A stretch of 64,000 nt of DNA from Devosia nitrariae (GCF_030160115.1 NZ_BSNS01000002.1:310001-374000), one strand, 5' to 3'; positions 44,319 to 53,898 are shown, numbered from the stretch's first letter. Program-made: numbers and translations. The notes: a model not told the origin generated them from the sequence alone.

Positions 44319-45648
44319 CCGTCGGGTGGATGTGCATGGTCTCCTGGAGGAGCGTGTAGGGCTTATCGGCGGCCATATAGGCTAGGATGGTGTGGATGAC
44401 TTCGTCGCCCTCGATGCCGAGAATAGCAGCTCCCAGGATGCGCTTGCTCTCTGCATCGACGATGATCTTCATCATGCCCTGCGTCTCGCTCTTCTCGCGG
44501 GCGCGGGCGACTTTCTGCATGGGAAGAGTCGCAACCAGCGCGGGACGGCCGGTCTCGCGCACCTGTCGCTCGTTCATGCCGGCGCGCCCCAGCGGCGGAT
44601 CGGTATAGAGCGCGTAGGCGGGAATACGGCCGGCGAGTGAGCGTTCGCCGCCGTCAATGACATTGTCGGCGACAATCTCGAACTCGTTGTAAGAGGTGTG
44701 GGTGAACGCGCCGCGTCCGTTGACGTCGCCCATGGCCCATATGCCGGGAACAGCGGTGCGCAGGTGCTCATCGACTTCGATAAACCCGCGAGCATTGGCC
44801 GAGAGGCCGGCGGCGGGCAGGTTGAGGGCATCCGTGTTGGGCGTGCGCCCGAGAGCGAGAAGGAGGTGCGAGCCCTCGATGGCCCTGTTCTCACCGCCGG
44901 CGGTCAGCGAGAGACGAACGCCCCTGCCGGTATTCTCGACGCTCACGTCTTTGATTTCGAACAGGAACTCGACGCCCTCGGCCGTGAGGATATCGCGGAT
45001 CGCCTCGGAAATTTCCGCGTCCTCGCGGGGAGCCGGCAGCTTGCGGCGGTCGATGACCGTCACCTTCGACCCGAAGCGTCGATACATCTGGGCAAATTCG
45101 AGCCCGACATAGCTGGCGCCGGCAATGACCAGGTGCTCGGGCGGAAAGTCGACATCCATCATCGTGGTGTTGGTCAAATAGGGCACGGTATCAATGCCGG
45201 GCCACTCCGGGACCTGAGGACGCGCGCCGGTATTGAGGAAGATCCTGGGCGCAGCGAGCACCTCGCCGTCGACGGCCACCTCACTGGCGGAAACAAAACT
45301 GCCTTCGCCGTCGAAGACAATAAGATTCTCCATGTTGCGCAGCCAGTCGTTGAGGCTCTTGACCGAGGCGCCGACCACCGCGTCCTTCCGGGCCTTGACG
45401 GCCTCCATATCGACAGAGACGCCACCGTCGAGCACCACACCGAAATCAGCGGCGCGGCGGGCCATGTGGGCGGCACGGGCCGATGCGACCAGGGCCTTGG
45501 TCGGCGTGCAGCCATCGTTGACGCAGGTGCCGCCGAGATGGGTGCGCTCGATGAGCGCTGTCTTCCAGCCAGCTCCAGCAAGGCGCGCGGCAAGGAACGG
45601 ACCGGATTGACCGGCTCCGATGACGATGGCGTCGAACGATTGCGGCAT
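44269..45648 (-). CDS. FAD-dependent pyridine nucleotide-disulfide oxidoreductase (mercuric-reductase-like)
   Basis: A 459-residue flavoprotein with GAGQSGPFLAARLAGAG (FAD), the redox pair Cys42/Cys47 in GGTCVNDGCTPTKALV, a central NAD(P) domain (VIAGASYVGLEFAQMYRRFG), GDVNGRGAFTHTSYNE and the C-terminal dimer domain with HIHPTVSELVPTLL. It lacks the extra N- and C-terminal cysteines of real MerA, so mercury reduction is unlikely. It belongs with RclA/YkgC-like reductases linked to oxidative or thiol stress. It overlaps the convergent isomerase gene by 50 bases. Confidence 0.88.
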   Translation of the reverse strand: MPQSFDAIVIGAGQSGPFLAARLAGAGWKTALIERTHLGGTCVNDGCTPTKALVASARAAHMARRAADFGVVLDGGVSVDMEAVKARKDAVVGASVKSLNDWLRNMENLIVFDGEGSFVSASEVAVDGEVLAAPRIFLNTGARPQVPEWPGIDTVPYLTNTTMMDVDFPPEHLVIAGASYVGLEFAQMYRRFGSKVTVIDRRKLPAPREDAEISEAIRDILTAEGVEFLFEIKDVSVENTGRGVRLSLTAGGENRAIEGSHLLLALGRTPNTDALNLPAAGLSANARGFIEVDEHLRTAVPGIWAMGDVNGRGAFTHTSYNEFEIVADNVIDGGERSLAGRIPAYALYTDPPLGRAGMNERQVRETGRPALVATLPMQKVARAREKSETQGMMKIIVDAESKRILGAAILGIEGDEVIHTILAYMAADKPYTLLQETMHIHPTVSELVPTLLGGLKPLE

Positions 45649-45719
45649 GGCTCGGTCCCTTCGGTTTGCGAAGGGAGACTAGAGTATCCGTGGTGGACAA
45701 GGAAAGATTGGCCGGCGCT

Positions 45720-46316
45720 TCACCGCGAAAAGAGAACCGGATAGAGCGAGGCGACGAGCAGCAGTGCCATCACGATATTGAAGACCCGCAAGCGCGCCGG
45801 ATCGGTGAGGAAGCGCTTCAACTGGCCGCCGACCACTGCCCAGGCGCCGGTCGAAGGCAGGTTGATGATGCCGAAAACCAGCGCCACTAAGGCCACGGCC
45901 TCAAACGAGCGGCTTCCGGCATAGACGGTGACAGCGGTCAAAGCCATCGACCAGGCCTTTGGATTGACCCACTGGAAAGCGGCCGCCTGGAGGAAAGTGA
46001 TGGGCTTGCCGGCAAGCGACTTCTCGCCGAGCCCGGACGCGGTGGCGATCTTCCAGGCAAGATAGAGAAGATAGGCGACGCTCAACACCTTGAGGACTAA
46101 ATAGCTCATCGGCACGGCTTCGAAGAGGCCGACGAGCCCGACGCCGACCAGAAGCACCATGACAGTGAAGCCGATGGCAACGCCCAGCATGTGCGGCAGC
46201 GTGTGCCGAACGCCGAAATTGGCGCCGGAGGCGAGGAGCATCAGGTTGTTCGGCCCTGGCGTCACCGATGTGACGAAAGCGAACGCGATGAGGGCGGTGA
46301 GGGTCTCGGTGCTCAT
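45720..46316 (-). CDS. LysE/RhtB-family amino acid exporter
   Basis: A 198-residue inner-membrane exporter with about six TM helices. The family start TALIAFAFVTSVTPGPNNLMLLASG and AFQWVNPKAWSMALTAVTVY are diagnostic. It would export an amino acid or related metabolite. It is divergent from an Lrp/AsnC regulator 82 bp away, which very probably controls it in response to that amino acid. Confidence 0.93.
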   Translation of the reverse strand: MSTETLTALIAFAFVTSVTPGPNNLMLLASGANFGVRHTLPHMLGVAIGFTVMVLLVGVGLVGLFEAVPMSYLVLKVLSVAYLLYLAWKIATASGLGEKSLAGKPITFLQAAAFQWVNPKAWSMALTAVTVYAGSRSFEAVALVALVFGIINLPSTGAWAVVGGQLKRFLTDPARLRVFNIVMALLLVASLYPVLFSR

Positions 46317-46398
46317 CGCAGGATCATCGCTCCGATCTCACGCAATGTGCTACGTTTTCGTTGCTTATTGGCGGCAGTCCCCACAATATATGCGTCGC

Positions 46399-46842
46399 AT
46401 GGACGCAAAAGACCGTGAGATATTGCGCATCCTGGAACAGGATGGACGCATCACCAATCTGGATCTCGCCGCGCGGGTGGGCTTGTCGCCTTCGGCGTGC
46501 CTGCGGCGCGTGCAGGAGATGGAGCGGACCGCCGTCATTAAGGGTTATCGGGCGGTCACCAACCGGGCAACGCTCGGTATCGGCTTTACCGCCTATATCG
46601 GAGTTGGACTCTCCGAACACTCGCGCGCGGCCCAGAAGGCATTCGAGCGCGCCGTGTCGCTGGCCCCGGAGGTGCGCGAGTGCCACAACGTCACCGGCAC
46701 GATCGAGTACCTCCTGCGGGTGGAGGTCTCCAGCCTCGATGACTACAAGCGCTTCCACACCGACATTCTCGGAACGCTGCCGCAGGTCAGTTCGCTCACC
46801 ACCTATGTGGTGATGGAATCGAGCAAGGACGAAAGAGCCTGA
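46399..46842 (+). CDS. Lrp/AsnC-family regulator
   Basis: A 147-residue feast/famine regulator. The helix-turn-helix (about 17-38; TNLDLAARVGLSPSACLRRV) is followed by the RAM ligand domain (about 62-140; GFTAYIGVGLSEH, CHNVTGTIEYLLRVEV). MDAKDREIL is the usual N terminus, so ATG 46399 is preferred to ATG 46390. It is divergent from lysE, and a weak GCAA...TTGC dyad in the gap could be its site. Confidence 0.92.
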   Translation: MDAKDREILRILEQDGRITNLDLAARVGLSPSACLRRVQEMERTAVIKGYRAVTNRATLGIGFTAYIGVGLSEHSRAAQKAFERAVSLAPEVRECHNVTGTIEYLLRVEVSSLDDYKRFHTDILGTLPQVSSLTTYVVMESSKDERA

Positions 46843-48294
46843 CTATTCAGCCGCTCGCGGCTTCCTCGCCGCGGGCTCTTCGGCGGAGGTTTCGGCCAGG
46901 GGTACGCGCGGCATGCGGTTCCATGCGTCGAGCGCGGCGATCTTGTAGGCTTCGGCGAGCGTTGGATAATTGAAGGTGTTCTCGACGAAATAGTCGAGCG
47001 TGCCGCCAAGATTGAGGACGGCCTGGCCGATATGAATCAGTTCGGTCGCGCCCTCGCCGACGATCGAGACGCCAAGCAGCTTCCTGTCCTTGAGGGCGAA
47101 GATCATCTTCATCATGCCCGACTGCAGGCCCATGATGTGACCCCGAGAGGTTTCGCGAAAGCGGGCAACGCCGCATTCGTAGGGGATCCCCTGCCGGCGC
47201 ACGTCCTCCTCGGAAAGACCGACGGTGGAGATCTCGGGAACGGCGTAGATGCCGTAAGGGAAGAACTCCGGGGCCGGCGGCATGGAGGCGCCGAAGGCAT
47301 GGAGGGCCGCAATGCGCCCCTGCTCCATCGATGTCGAAGCGAGCGAGGGAAACCCGATGACATCGCCGGCCGCATAGATGTGCGGAATCGTGGTCTGGAA
47401 GGTGACCGGATCGACCTTCAGGCGCCCCCGCTCGTCGGGAACAACGCCGCATTTGTCGAGACCGAGATCGGCGGTGGCGCCAACCCGGCCGGCGGCATAA
47501 AGCAGCATCTCGCTGCGCACCTGACGACCGTCGTTAAGGGTAGCGACCGGCCACCCCTGGGCATCCTTCTCGACCTTTTCGACCTTGGCCCCCAAGCGCA
47601 TGGTCATGCCGCGCTTGCGCAATTCGTGGGTGAACTCGTCGATGATCTCGCGGTCGACGAACTCGAGGTAGCGCTCCTTGGGCTCGACGAGAGTGACGGG
47701 CACGTCGAGGGCGGAAAAGATGGTGGCGTATTCGATGCCGATGACCCCTGCCCCCACGACCGTCAGCGAGCGCGGCACGCGCAGCTCGGAAACGAGGCTG
47801 TCGCTGTCGACGATCGTGTGGTCGTCGAATTGAATATGCGCGGGCCGATAGGGGGCGGTGCCAACGGCGATCACCGCCTTGTCGAAACCGACGATCCGCT
47901 CCTCGCCATCGTTGCCGGCGACGACGACGTGCGAGGCATCGCGAAAATGCGCCTTGCCGCCGAGGGTCTTGACGCCATTGCGGGCGAACTGGTGCTCGAG
48001 CACGTCGATCTCGTAGTCGAGCGTCATGCGCAGGCGTGCGCCGAGGTCCTTGCCCTCGATGTCTTTCTTGACGCGGTAGGCGAGACCGTAAAAGCCGCGC
48101 TCGCGCCAGCCGGAGAGGTTGAGCACGGTCTCGCGCAGCGTCTTGGACGGAATGGTGCCGGTATGGACCGAAACGCCCCCGACGCGCAGGCGGTCCTCGA
48201 TGACCAGCACCGAGCGGCCGAGCTTGGCGGCCTGGATGGCGGCACGGCGCCCGGCGGGACCCGAACCGATAACGATGAGATCGTAGGTGTCCAT
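46843..48294 (-). CDS. sthA: Si-specific NAD(P)+ transhydrogenase
   Basis: Soluble transhydrogenase that balances NADPH and NADH. The 483-residue product has FAD motif LIVIGSGPAGRRAAIQAAKLG, then GGVSVHTGTIPSKTLRE, where the redox-active Cys pair of disulfide reductases is absent, as is typical of SthA. An NAD(P) domain (VVGAGVIGIEYATIFSAL), AAGDVIGFPSLASTSMEQGR and the dimer domain follow. A GGGG ribosome site precedes ATG 48294. The C terminus has about 15 extra charged residues (EEPAARKPRAAE). It is convergent with the Lrp gene, whose stop abuts its own. Confidence 0.94.
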   Translation of the reverse strand: MDTYDLIVIGSGPAGRRAAIQAAKLGRSVLVIEDRLRVGGVSVHTGTIPSKTLRETVLNLSGWRERGFYGLAYRVKKDIEGKDLGARLRMTLDYEIDVLEHQFARNGVKTLGGKAHFRDASHVVVAGNDGEERIVGFDKAVIAVGTAPYRPAHIQFDDHTIVDSDSLVSELRVPRSLTVVGAGVIGIEYATIFSALDVPVTLVEPKERYLEFVDREIIDEFTHELRKRGMTMRLGAKVEKVEKDAQGWPVATLNDGRQVRSEMLLYAAGRVGATADLGLDKCGVVPDERGRLKVDPVTFQTTIPHIYAAGDVIGFPSLASTSMEQGRIAALHAFGASMPPAPEFFPYGIYAVPEISTVGLSEEDVRRQGIPYECGVARFRETSRGHIMGLQSGMMKMIFALKDRKLLGVSIVGEGATELIHIGQAVLNLGGTLDYFVENTFNYPTLAEAYKIAALDAWNRMPRVPLAETSAEEPAARKPRAAE

Positions 48295-48414
48295 TTCAGC
48301 CCCCTGAGGCAACACCAGTTGGACTCCCCCTAGAGGAGAGATGTGACACGGCCATTTCGCCGAGCGCAATGGGCTTGGTTCCCCTCCTTAGCGTCCACGA
48401 GCAAGGATGCCCCC

Positions 48415-49266
48415 CTACTCCGCGAGAGCCACCTCGGGCAGGTTGTAGAATTGGCGCACGACGTTCCAGCCCTCCTCGGCGGTCTCGACCACCGTGAAGA
48501 GGTCGGGGTCGGTCGGGGCGATGGTGCCGGCCTCCGCCAGGGCCTCGAGATTGATGACCTTCTTCCAGAATTCGGCACCGAACAGCAACACGGGAATGGG
48601 GTCCATGCGGTGGGTCTGGATGAGGGTCAGCGTCTCGAAGAACTCGTCCAGCGTCCCGAAGCCGCCGGGAAAGATGGCAACGACCCGGGCGCGCAAGAGG
48701 AAGTGGATCTTGCGGGTGGCGAAATAGTGGAAGTTGAAACTCAGCTCGGGCGTCACGTAGCGGTTGGGCGCCTGCTCATGCGGCAGGACGATGTTCAAGC
48801 CGATGGAGGGCGCGCCGACATCGGCGGCACCGCGGTTACCCGCCTCCATCACCCCAGGACCGCCACCGGTGACGATGACATAGTCGGAATAATCGACTGC
48901 TTTCGAGGTCAGCGAAGCGTATTGGGCAAAGCGACGTGCCTCTATGTAGTAGCGCGAGGCCGCCTCGAGGTTTTGTTTCTGCGTCTCGTTCTTGGCCGCC
49001 CAGGCGGGCTTGCCGGGTTCGGGGATGCGTGCCCCGCCGAACAGCACCACGGTCGAATTGATGCCACGCTCGCGCAGCAGGTACTCGACCTTCTGGTATT
49101 CGAGCTGAAAGCGGATGCCGCGCGTGTCCTCGCTCGTGAGGAATTCGGCATCGGCGAAGGCCAGGTTATAGGCAGACGACTGGGTCTGCGGCGTCGATGG
49201 CGCGCGGCGGGCGGCATCGATGTCCTCGACCGAAGTGCGCAGCGGCGTCTGGTGGCGTCTGGCCAT
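48415..49266 (-). CDS. LOG-family (TIGR00730) Rossmann-fold nucleotide hydrolase
   Basis: A 283-residue protein of the lysine decarboxylase-like/LOG family. It carries the diagnostic phosphoribohydrolase motif PGGFGTLDEFFETLT and an upstream GGGPGVMEAGNRGA. Relatives hydrolyse nucleoside 5'-monophosphates (PpnN-like) or cytokinin nucleotides. It is longer than plant-type LOG (about 190-210), with an N-terminal arm of about 75 residues. ATG 49266 is chosen for AAGGAGA ahead of it; ATG 49290 is possible. It is divergent from dapD, 298 bp away. Confidence 0.9.
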   Translation of the reverse strand: MARRHQTPLRTSVEDIDAARRAPSTPQTQSSAYNLAFADAEFLTSEDTRGIRFQLEYQKVEYLLRERGINSTVVLFGGARIPEPGKPAWAAKNETQKQNLEAASRYYIEARRFAQYASLTSKAVDYSDYVIVTGGGPGVMEAGNRGAADVGAPSIGLNIVLPHEQAPNRYVTPELSFNFHYFATRKIHFLLRARVVAIFPGGFGTLDEFFETLTLIQTHRMDPIPVLLFGAEFWKKVINLEALAEAGTIAPTDPDLFTVVETAEEGWNVVRQFYNLPEVALAE

Positions 49267-49564
49267 TTCCGGCTTCTCCTTGGAATCCATGTCGGCACCC
49301 TCGCAGAGCCGCGTTAAGGATCAATGGGCCTGGCGGAGCGCATAGCGCAATCTGCAGAGTGTCACAATTTCGCGCGAAACGCGGACCCTATCCCAGCCGG
49401 CGCGATGGATGGTTTCTGATCAGCATCGAAAAGCTCGGCTCATGGTATCTGTTGATGATGATCTCGGTGGTGCTGACCGCGCGATTGACAGCCAAGCCTT
49501 GGCCGGTAATGTCCGGCCCAGCCAAATACACGCCTTGCAAAATCATGTCCTGAAGGATCATCCG

Positions 49565-50407
49565 ATGCCGCTTGCCGATCTCGAAGCCACGATCAACGAT
49601 GCCTTTGAGGATCGGGCCGCGATCACTTTCGATACAAAAGGGGCGGTGCGCGAGGCGGTCGAGGAGGCGCTCGATCTACTCGACAGCGGCAAGGCGCGCG
49701 TCGCCGAGAAGACCGCCGAGGGCTGGCAGGTCAACCAGTGGCTGAAGAAGGCGGTGCTGCTCTCGTTCCGCCTCAACGACAACCGGATGATCGAAGGCGG
49801 TCCCGCCGGCGGCGCTTGGTGGGACAAGGTGCCCTCGAAGTTCGAGGGCTGGAGCGAGAACCGCTTCCGCGAGGCAGGCTTCCGCTCGGTGCCGGGCGCG
49901 ATCGTGCGGCACTCGGCCCATATCGGCAAGGGCGCGATCCTGATGCCCTCCTTCGTCAACCTCGGCGCCTTTGTCGACGAGGGCACGATGGTCGACACCT
50001 GGGTGACCGTCGGGTCCTGTGCGCAGATCGGCAAGAACGTCCACCTTTCCGGCGGCGTCGGCATCGGTGGCGTTCTGGAGCCGCTGCAGGCCGGTCCCGT
50101 GATCATAGAGGACAACTGCTTCATCGGGGCGCGCTCTGAAGTCGTCGAAGGCGTGGTCGTTGGTGAGGGCTCGGTCATTTCCATGGGCGTCTTCATCGGC
50201 GCCTCGACCAAGATCGTCGACCGGGCGACGGGCGAAATCCACATGGGCAAGGTGCCGCCGTACTCCGTCGTCGTTTCGGGAAGCCTGCCGGGCAAGCTGC
50301 TGCCCAACGGGCAACCAGGGCCGAGCCTTTATTGCGCAGTCATTGTCAAGACCGTCGATGCACAGACGCGCAGCAAGACCGGCATCAACGACTTGCTGCG
50401 GGACTGA
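49565..50407 (+). CDS. dapD: 2,3,4,5-tetrahydropyridine-2,6-dicarboxylate N-succinyltransferase
   Basis: DapD transfers succinate from succinyl-CoA to tetrahydrodipicolinate in meso-diaminopimelate and lysine synthesis. The 280-residue product has an N-terminal helical domain ([19 protein letters not shown]) and a left-handed hexapeptide beta helix ([40 protein letters not shown]). The frame is open upstream, but [11 protein letters not shown] with AAGGA ahead is the expected start. It forms a lysine/peptidoglycan block with dapE, separated by a DUF805 gene. Confidence 0.96.
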   Translation: MPLADLEATINDAFEDRAAITFDTKGAVREAVEEALDLLDSGKARVAEKTAEGWQVNQWLKKAVLLSFRLNDNRMIEGGPAGGAWWDKVPSKFEGWSENRFREAGFRSVPGAIVRHSAHIGKGAILMPSFVNLGAFVDEGTMVDTWVTVGSCAQIGKNVHLSGGVGIGGVLEPLQAGPVIIEDNCFIGARSEVVEGVVVGEGSVISMGVFIGASTKIVDRATGEIHMGKVPPYSVVVSGSLPGKLLPNGQPGPSLYCAVIVKTVDAQTRSKTGINDLLRD

Positions 50408-50491
50408 TATCTGGCCAGACTCAATGCGTTCTACTAGTCTTTACTTAGTAGGCGGCGGATGGGTTCGCCACACACACCGGGAGGGGACGGT

Positions 50492-51052
50492 ATGGACTGG
50501 ACATTTCTGTTTGGCAGCTTCGAAGGGCGGATCAGCCGCAAGACATTCTGGATCGGCACCATAATCCTTGCTGTCGCCCTGATTGCCCTGAGCTTTCTCG
50601 TGCTGCCGCTCTTGGGGCTCGGCATGATGAATCCGGCACTGCCGGATGCTACCACGGGTGGCGACGCCCAGGCGATCGGGCAACAATTTCTCGACTCGGC
50701 GAGCAGAGCGGGCTGGGCAAATCTCGTCGTGGTCCTGATCTTCGCCTATCCGATGATGGCGGTGATGCTCAAGCGCCGGCACGACCGCAACAGTCCCGGT
50801 TGGGACGTCTATGCCTATATCGGGCTATTGGCGCTGCTGTCGGTTCTGCAGGGGCTGGGCCTCTGCTTCACGGTGGCCGAAGTCAATGGCATGCTGATGC
50901 CCACGCCAACCCTAATTGGAACCATTGTTCCGGCGATCGTCGGACTCCTCGCCCTTTACCTGCTGGTCGTCATGGGCTTCCTGAAGGGCGACAGCGGGGC
51001 CAATGCCTATGGACCCGATCCGCTCGGCGGAACGGCTTCGGCGACGGCCTGA
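50492..51052 (+). CDS. DUF805 domain membrane protein
   Basis: A 186-residue inner-membrane protein of the DUF805 family (YhaH-like). It begins MDWTFLFGSFEGRISRKTFW, typical of the family, and has four likely TM helices (about 22-48, 79-96, 110-127, 137-160) with MLKRRHDRNSPGWD between the second and third. The function is unknown. GGGAGGGGAC precedes ATG 50492. It lies 84 bases after dapD and 15 before dapE, so the three are probably cotranscribed. Confidence 0.85.
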   Translation: MDWTFLFGSFEGRISRKTFWIGTIILAVALIALSFLVLPLLGLGMMNPALPDATTGGDAQAIGQQFLDSASRAGWANLVVVLIFAYPMMAVMLKRRHDRNSPGWDVYAYIGLLALLSVLQGLGLCFTVAEVNGMLMPTPTLIGTIVPAIVGLLALYLLVVMGFLKGDSGANAYGPDPLGGTASATA

Positions 51053-51067
51053 CTCAATAGTACGGGA

Positions 51068-52252
51068 TTGCCAGTGACCACGACGATCGCGGACGATCCC
51101 GTCCAACTGCTGAAAGCGCTGATTGCCTGCCCCTCGGTAACGCCCGAGGAGGCAGGCGTCTTCGATGTCATCGAGCAGGCCCTGCTGACGCTCGGCTTTA
51201 CCGTCTCGCGGCTGCGGTTCGACGGCGGCGGCTCCTATCCGGTCGACAATCTCTTTGCCATCCGCGACCGGGGCGGCCGCCGGCTGCTGTTCGCCGGGCA
51301 CACGGACGTGGTGCCACCGGGAAATGTCGCCGACTGGACAAGCGATCCATTCGTGCCGCGTGTGGCGGATGGGTATATCTATGGGCGGGGTGCCGCCGAC
51401 ATGAAGAGCGGCGTCGCCGCTTTCGTTGCCGCCGCCTCGCGGGTGGTTATGGAGGGAGTGGCAGAGACCGGCACGCTCGCGCTGGCGATCACCAATGACG
51501 AGGAGGCGGACGCGGTCAACGGTACGGCGCGGCTGATGGAATGGGCCGACGGCCAGGGCCATACGTTCGACTTTGCCGTCGTCGGAGAGCCGAGCTCCGC
51601 GCAGACCCTCGGCGACAGCATCAAGATCGGGCGGCGCGGCTCGTTCTCAGGCATAGTCAGCGTCGAGGGCGTGCAGGGGCACGTCGCTTATCCGGAAAAG
51701 GCCAACAACCCGCTGCCGGTGCTGGCGGCGATCGCCACCGCGCTCAAGGCCGACCCGCTCGATGGCGGCACCGAGCATTTCCCGGCGAGCAACCTCGAGG
51801 TGACGACGATCGACGTCGGCAACCCCGCCGGCAACGTCATCCCCGGCAGGGGGAGCCTCAGGTTCAACATCCGGTTCAACGATCTGTGGACGCCCGAGAC
51901 GCTCAAGGAGTGGGTGAACGAGCGCATCGCCGGCGTCGATCCTCGCGGCTGCGCGATCCGGTTCGAGGCGAGCGGCGTCCCTTCGCGCTCGTTCCTGTCG
52001 CCGCAAAGCGCCGATGTCGACCTGCTGACGGCGGTGATCGTCGAAAGGACCGGGCAGCGCCCGACTCTCTCGACTGGCGGCGGCACCTCGGACGCACGTT
52101 TCATCGCGCACTATTGCCCGGTGGTCGAGTGCGGGCTGGTGGGGACCTCCATGCACAAGACCGACGAGCACGTGGCCATCGCCGACGTCACCGGGCTGAC
52201 TGAAATCTACCGCTCCTTTATCGAGCGATTTCTAGTGTCGGACGCGCAATGA
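51068..52252 (+). CDS. dapE: Succinyl-diaminopimelate desuccinylase
   Basis: DapE hydrolyses N-succinyl-LL-diaminopimelate with two zinc ions, releasing LL-DAP for lysine and cell wall. The 394-residue M20 peptidase-fold product has His78/Asp80 in LFAGHTDVVPPG, the bridging Asp in YGRGAADMKSG, ITNDEEADAVNGT with the catalytic Glu pair, the dimerisation domain, and a late zinc His in VGTSMHKTDEHV. The start is TTG 51068 (GTG 51074 is an alternative). The stop overlaps the next start (ATGA). Confidence 0.95.
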   Translation: MPVTTTIADDPVQLLKALIACPSVTPEEAGVFDVIEQALLTLGFTVSRLRFDGGGSYPVDNLFAIRDRGGRRLLFAGHTDVVPPGNVADWTSDPFVPRVADGYIYGRGAADMKSGVAAFVAAASRVVMEGVAETGTLALAITNDEEADAVNGTARLMEWADGQGHTFDFAVVGEPSSAQTLGDSIKIGRRGSFSGIVSVEGVQGHVAYPEKANNPLPVLAAIATALKADPLDGGTEHFPASNLEVTTIDVGNPAGNVIPGRGSLRFNIRFNDLWTPETLKEWVNERIAGVDPRGCAIRFEASGVPSRSFLSPQSADVDLLTAVIVERTGQRPTLSTGGGTSDARFIAHYCPVVECGLVGTSMHKTDEHVAIADVTGLTEIYRSFIERFLVSDAQ

Positions 52253-52788
52253 GGATCATTCGCGCCATTACCGGCGCCGTCGCCGGCTGGCGCGCCATCC
52301 TTACGAGCGAGGAGGACTGGGCGCGGCATTTCGTGCTGACGGGCGCGGGACTTGCGACGGCGCTCGTCCTCTTCTTCCTCGTTGCCTTCCTCATTCTCCT
52401 CTACGGGCCGGCAGGCTCCGCACCCGACTTTGCCAGCGCTGCAATCGGCCTACTGGTTTTCGGCCTCTATGTCGGCGCCCTCGCCGTCAGTGCCTATGCG
52501 ACGAAGGCGATGCTGGGATTGACGCGGTCCGTCCTCGATCTTCTGGTCCCGGGCACCTATGCAATGATAGTGTTCCTCGTTGCCGGTACTTTCCTTGCGC
52601 CATTGGGGCCTGCCTTCGCTCTCGTTGCGCTGTTGGGAATAGCGCTGCTGCTCTTTCGCCTCGGACAGGTGGCGGGCGGCTGGAGCATCGGCATTTCCGC
52701 CGCGTTTGCCGTTTTGACTGCGGTTCTTCTTGTGGCAATCCCCATGACGCTTTACATGCTTGCAAGTTCCCCTGCCGCCTCGCTCTAA
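52249..52788 (+). CDS. Uncharacterised membrane protein downstream of dapE (1)
   Basis: A 179-residue protein that I do not recognise. After a polar N terminus (about 1-28) come five likely TM helices (about 30-52, 62-84, 99-116, 118-137, 146-170). There are no catalytic motifs. It overlaps dapE by 4 bases, so it is translationally coupled to it, and is followed 12 bases later by another membrane protein. Context suggests a cell-envelope link, but this is inference only. Confidence 0.75.
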   Translation: MRIIRAITGAVAGWRAILTSEEDWARHFVLTGAGLATALVLFFLVAFLILLYGPAGSAPDFASAAIGLLVFGLYVGALAVSAYATKAMLGLTRSVLDLLVPGTYAMIVFLVAGTFLAPLGPAFALVALLGIALLLFRLGQVAGGWSIGISAAFAVLTAVLLVAIPMTLYMLASSPAASL

Positions 52789-52800
52789 CGGAAAGTCCCT

Positions 52801-53367
52801 TTGTCTCAGCCGACCAGCATAACGCAAGAACTGGCCGCCGCTGCCCGCGGCTTTGTCGCGCTGGTGACCGGCAACCGGCACGCGGCCGACCATTTCGACT
52901 TCAGCCAGCGCGGGCTTGTCGGCAGTTTCATCGCGCTGATCCTGGCCAGCGTCATCACTGCCTTCGGGCCGGGGCTTCTGGGCGTGCCTTCTGAGCCGGG
53001 AACGGCGACGCGCTCGATCTTCCTTGGCGCTTCGCTTTTCGTCTTGCAGATGGGCGTCGTCTATTTCGTGCTGCGGCAGATGGGACGGCTCGATGGATTC
53101 ATCCCCTATCTCGTTGCCGACAACTGGGTCAGCCTGTTCATCGCTCTTCTCACGGTCCTGGTGCTGCGGCTGATCGGGGCCGGCGACTTTACGCTTCTGG
53201 CCATCGGACTCGTCGCCATCATCATCGAGATCAACATCGCGCGGGTGATCGTGACGCTGGCGCCCATGCAAATCGTCATCTTCATCGGCGCGCAGTTCGC
53301 TGCGCAATTCCTCGGCGTATTGATCCTGGCCTCGATGATTCCGGGCGCGACGGCGCCGGCGGTTTAG
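52801..53367 (+). CDS. Uncharacterised membrane protein downstream of dapE (2)
   Basis: A 188-residue protein, unrecognised, with about five TM helices after an amphipathic N-terminal stretch (about 1-35). FDFSQRGLVGSFIALILASV leads into TM1; VLRQMGRLDGFIPYLVADNW is a conserved-looking polar loop. The start is TTG 52801 with GGAAAG 7 bases ahead; no ATG is available near it. It is the last gene of the dapD-DUF805-dapE run and probably forms a pair with the preceding gene. Confidence 0.75.
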   Translation: MSQPTSITQELAAAARGFVALVTGNRHAADHFDFSQRGLVGSFIALILASVITAFGPGLLGVPSEPGTATRSIFLGASLFVLQMGVVYFVLRQMGRLDGFIPYLVADNWVSLFIALLTVLVLRLIGAGDFTLLAIGLVAIIIEINIARVIVTLAPMQIVIFIGAQFAAQFLGVLILASMIPGATAPAV

Positions 53368-53750
53368 TGCCTTCCGCGACGAATTGCCGGGGCTCTTTCC
53401 GGGCGAAGAACGAGCACACCGCCTCTCCCGGAACACTTTCCACCTCTCCGAGTTCCTTGATCGACAGGAGTCCGGCCTCCGCCATTCCGACGAGGGCGCA
53501 AAGGCGATCATGCAGATCCATTGCCACCATCATGCAGTCCTCGACCGACAGGCCGAGGCGCGCGTGCTGTCATTGGCCGGGGTCGAGGCCGTAATACTGG
53601 CATCCGGCTGCTGTGGCCGGCTCTGCGAGCGCCTCCTGTCACTCCGCAATGGCGTCGGGCTTCTGGCCGAGGAGTATGACATAGAGCGGGGTGTTCAGAT
53701 GGGGGATTTCCCGCAAGCACTGTCACAACCCTCGTCAACACCGCCCTCAA
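53282..53750 (-). pseudogene. Degraded small gene with in-frame TGA codons (unidentified)
   Basis: Read on the minus strand, a protein-like sequence runs through LNTPLYVILLGQKPDAIAE, then TGA (53639-53641), QEALAEPATAAGCQYYGLDP, then TGA (53570-53572), then LGLSVEDCMMVAMDLHDRL and GLLSIKELGEVESV. Both TGA fall where Trp would be natural (TGG to TGA). Another TGA (53723-53725) and an apparent frameshift lie upstream. The last 83 codons remain open from ATG 53533. I do not recognise the family. The plus-strand frame through this region looks like a shadow. Confidence 0.4.
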
Positions 53751-53898
53751 CCTGCGCGACTGGCGCCCCGGCCCGCGATCGCAGTGAAGGAAGCGAGCGG
53801 CAATACAGGGCGAACGAAACGACGTGGGGCGCTCGCATGGTGGGCGAAGGAGAGACCGCGCTCGTGACTCGGCGGGTTCGGACGGCTAGAAGGCCTGG

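Noticed and set aside
44269..45648. Mercuric reductase (merA) label for the flavoprotein
   Set aside because: It lacks the N-terminal heavy-metal domain and the C-terminal Cys pair, and no mer genes are nearby.
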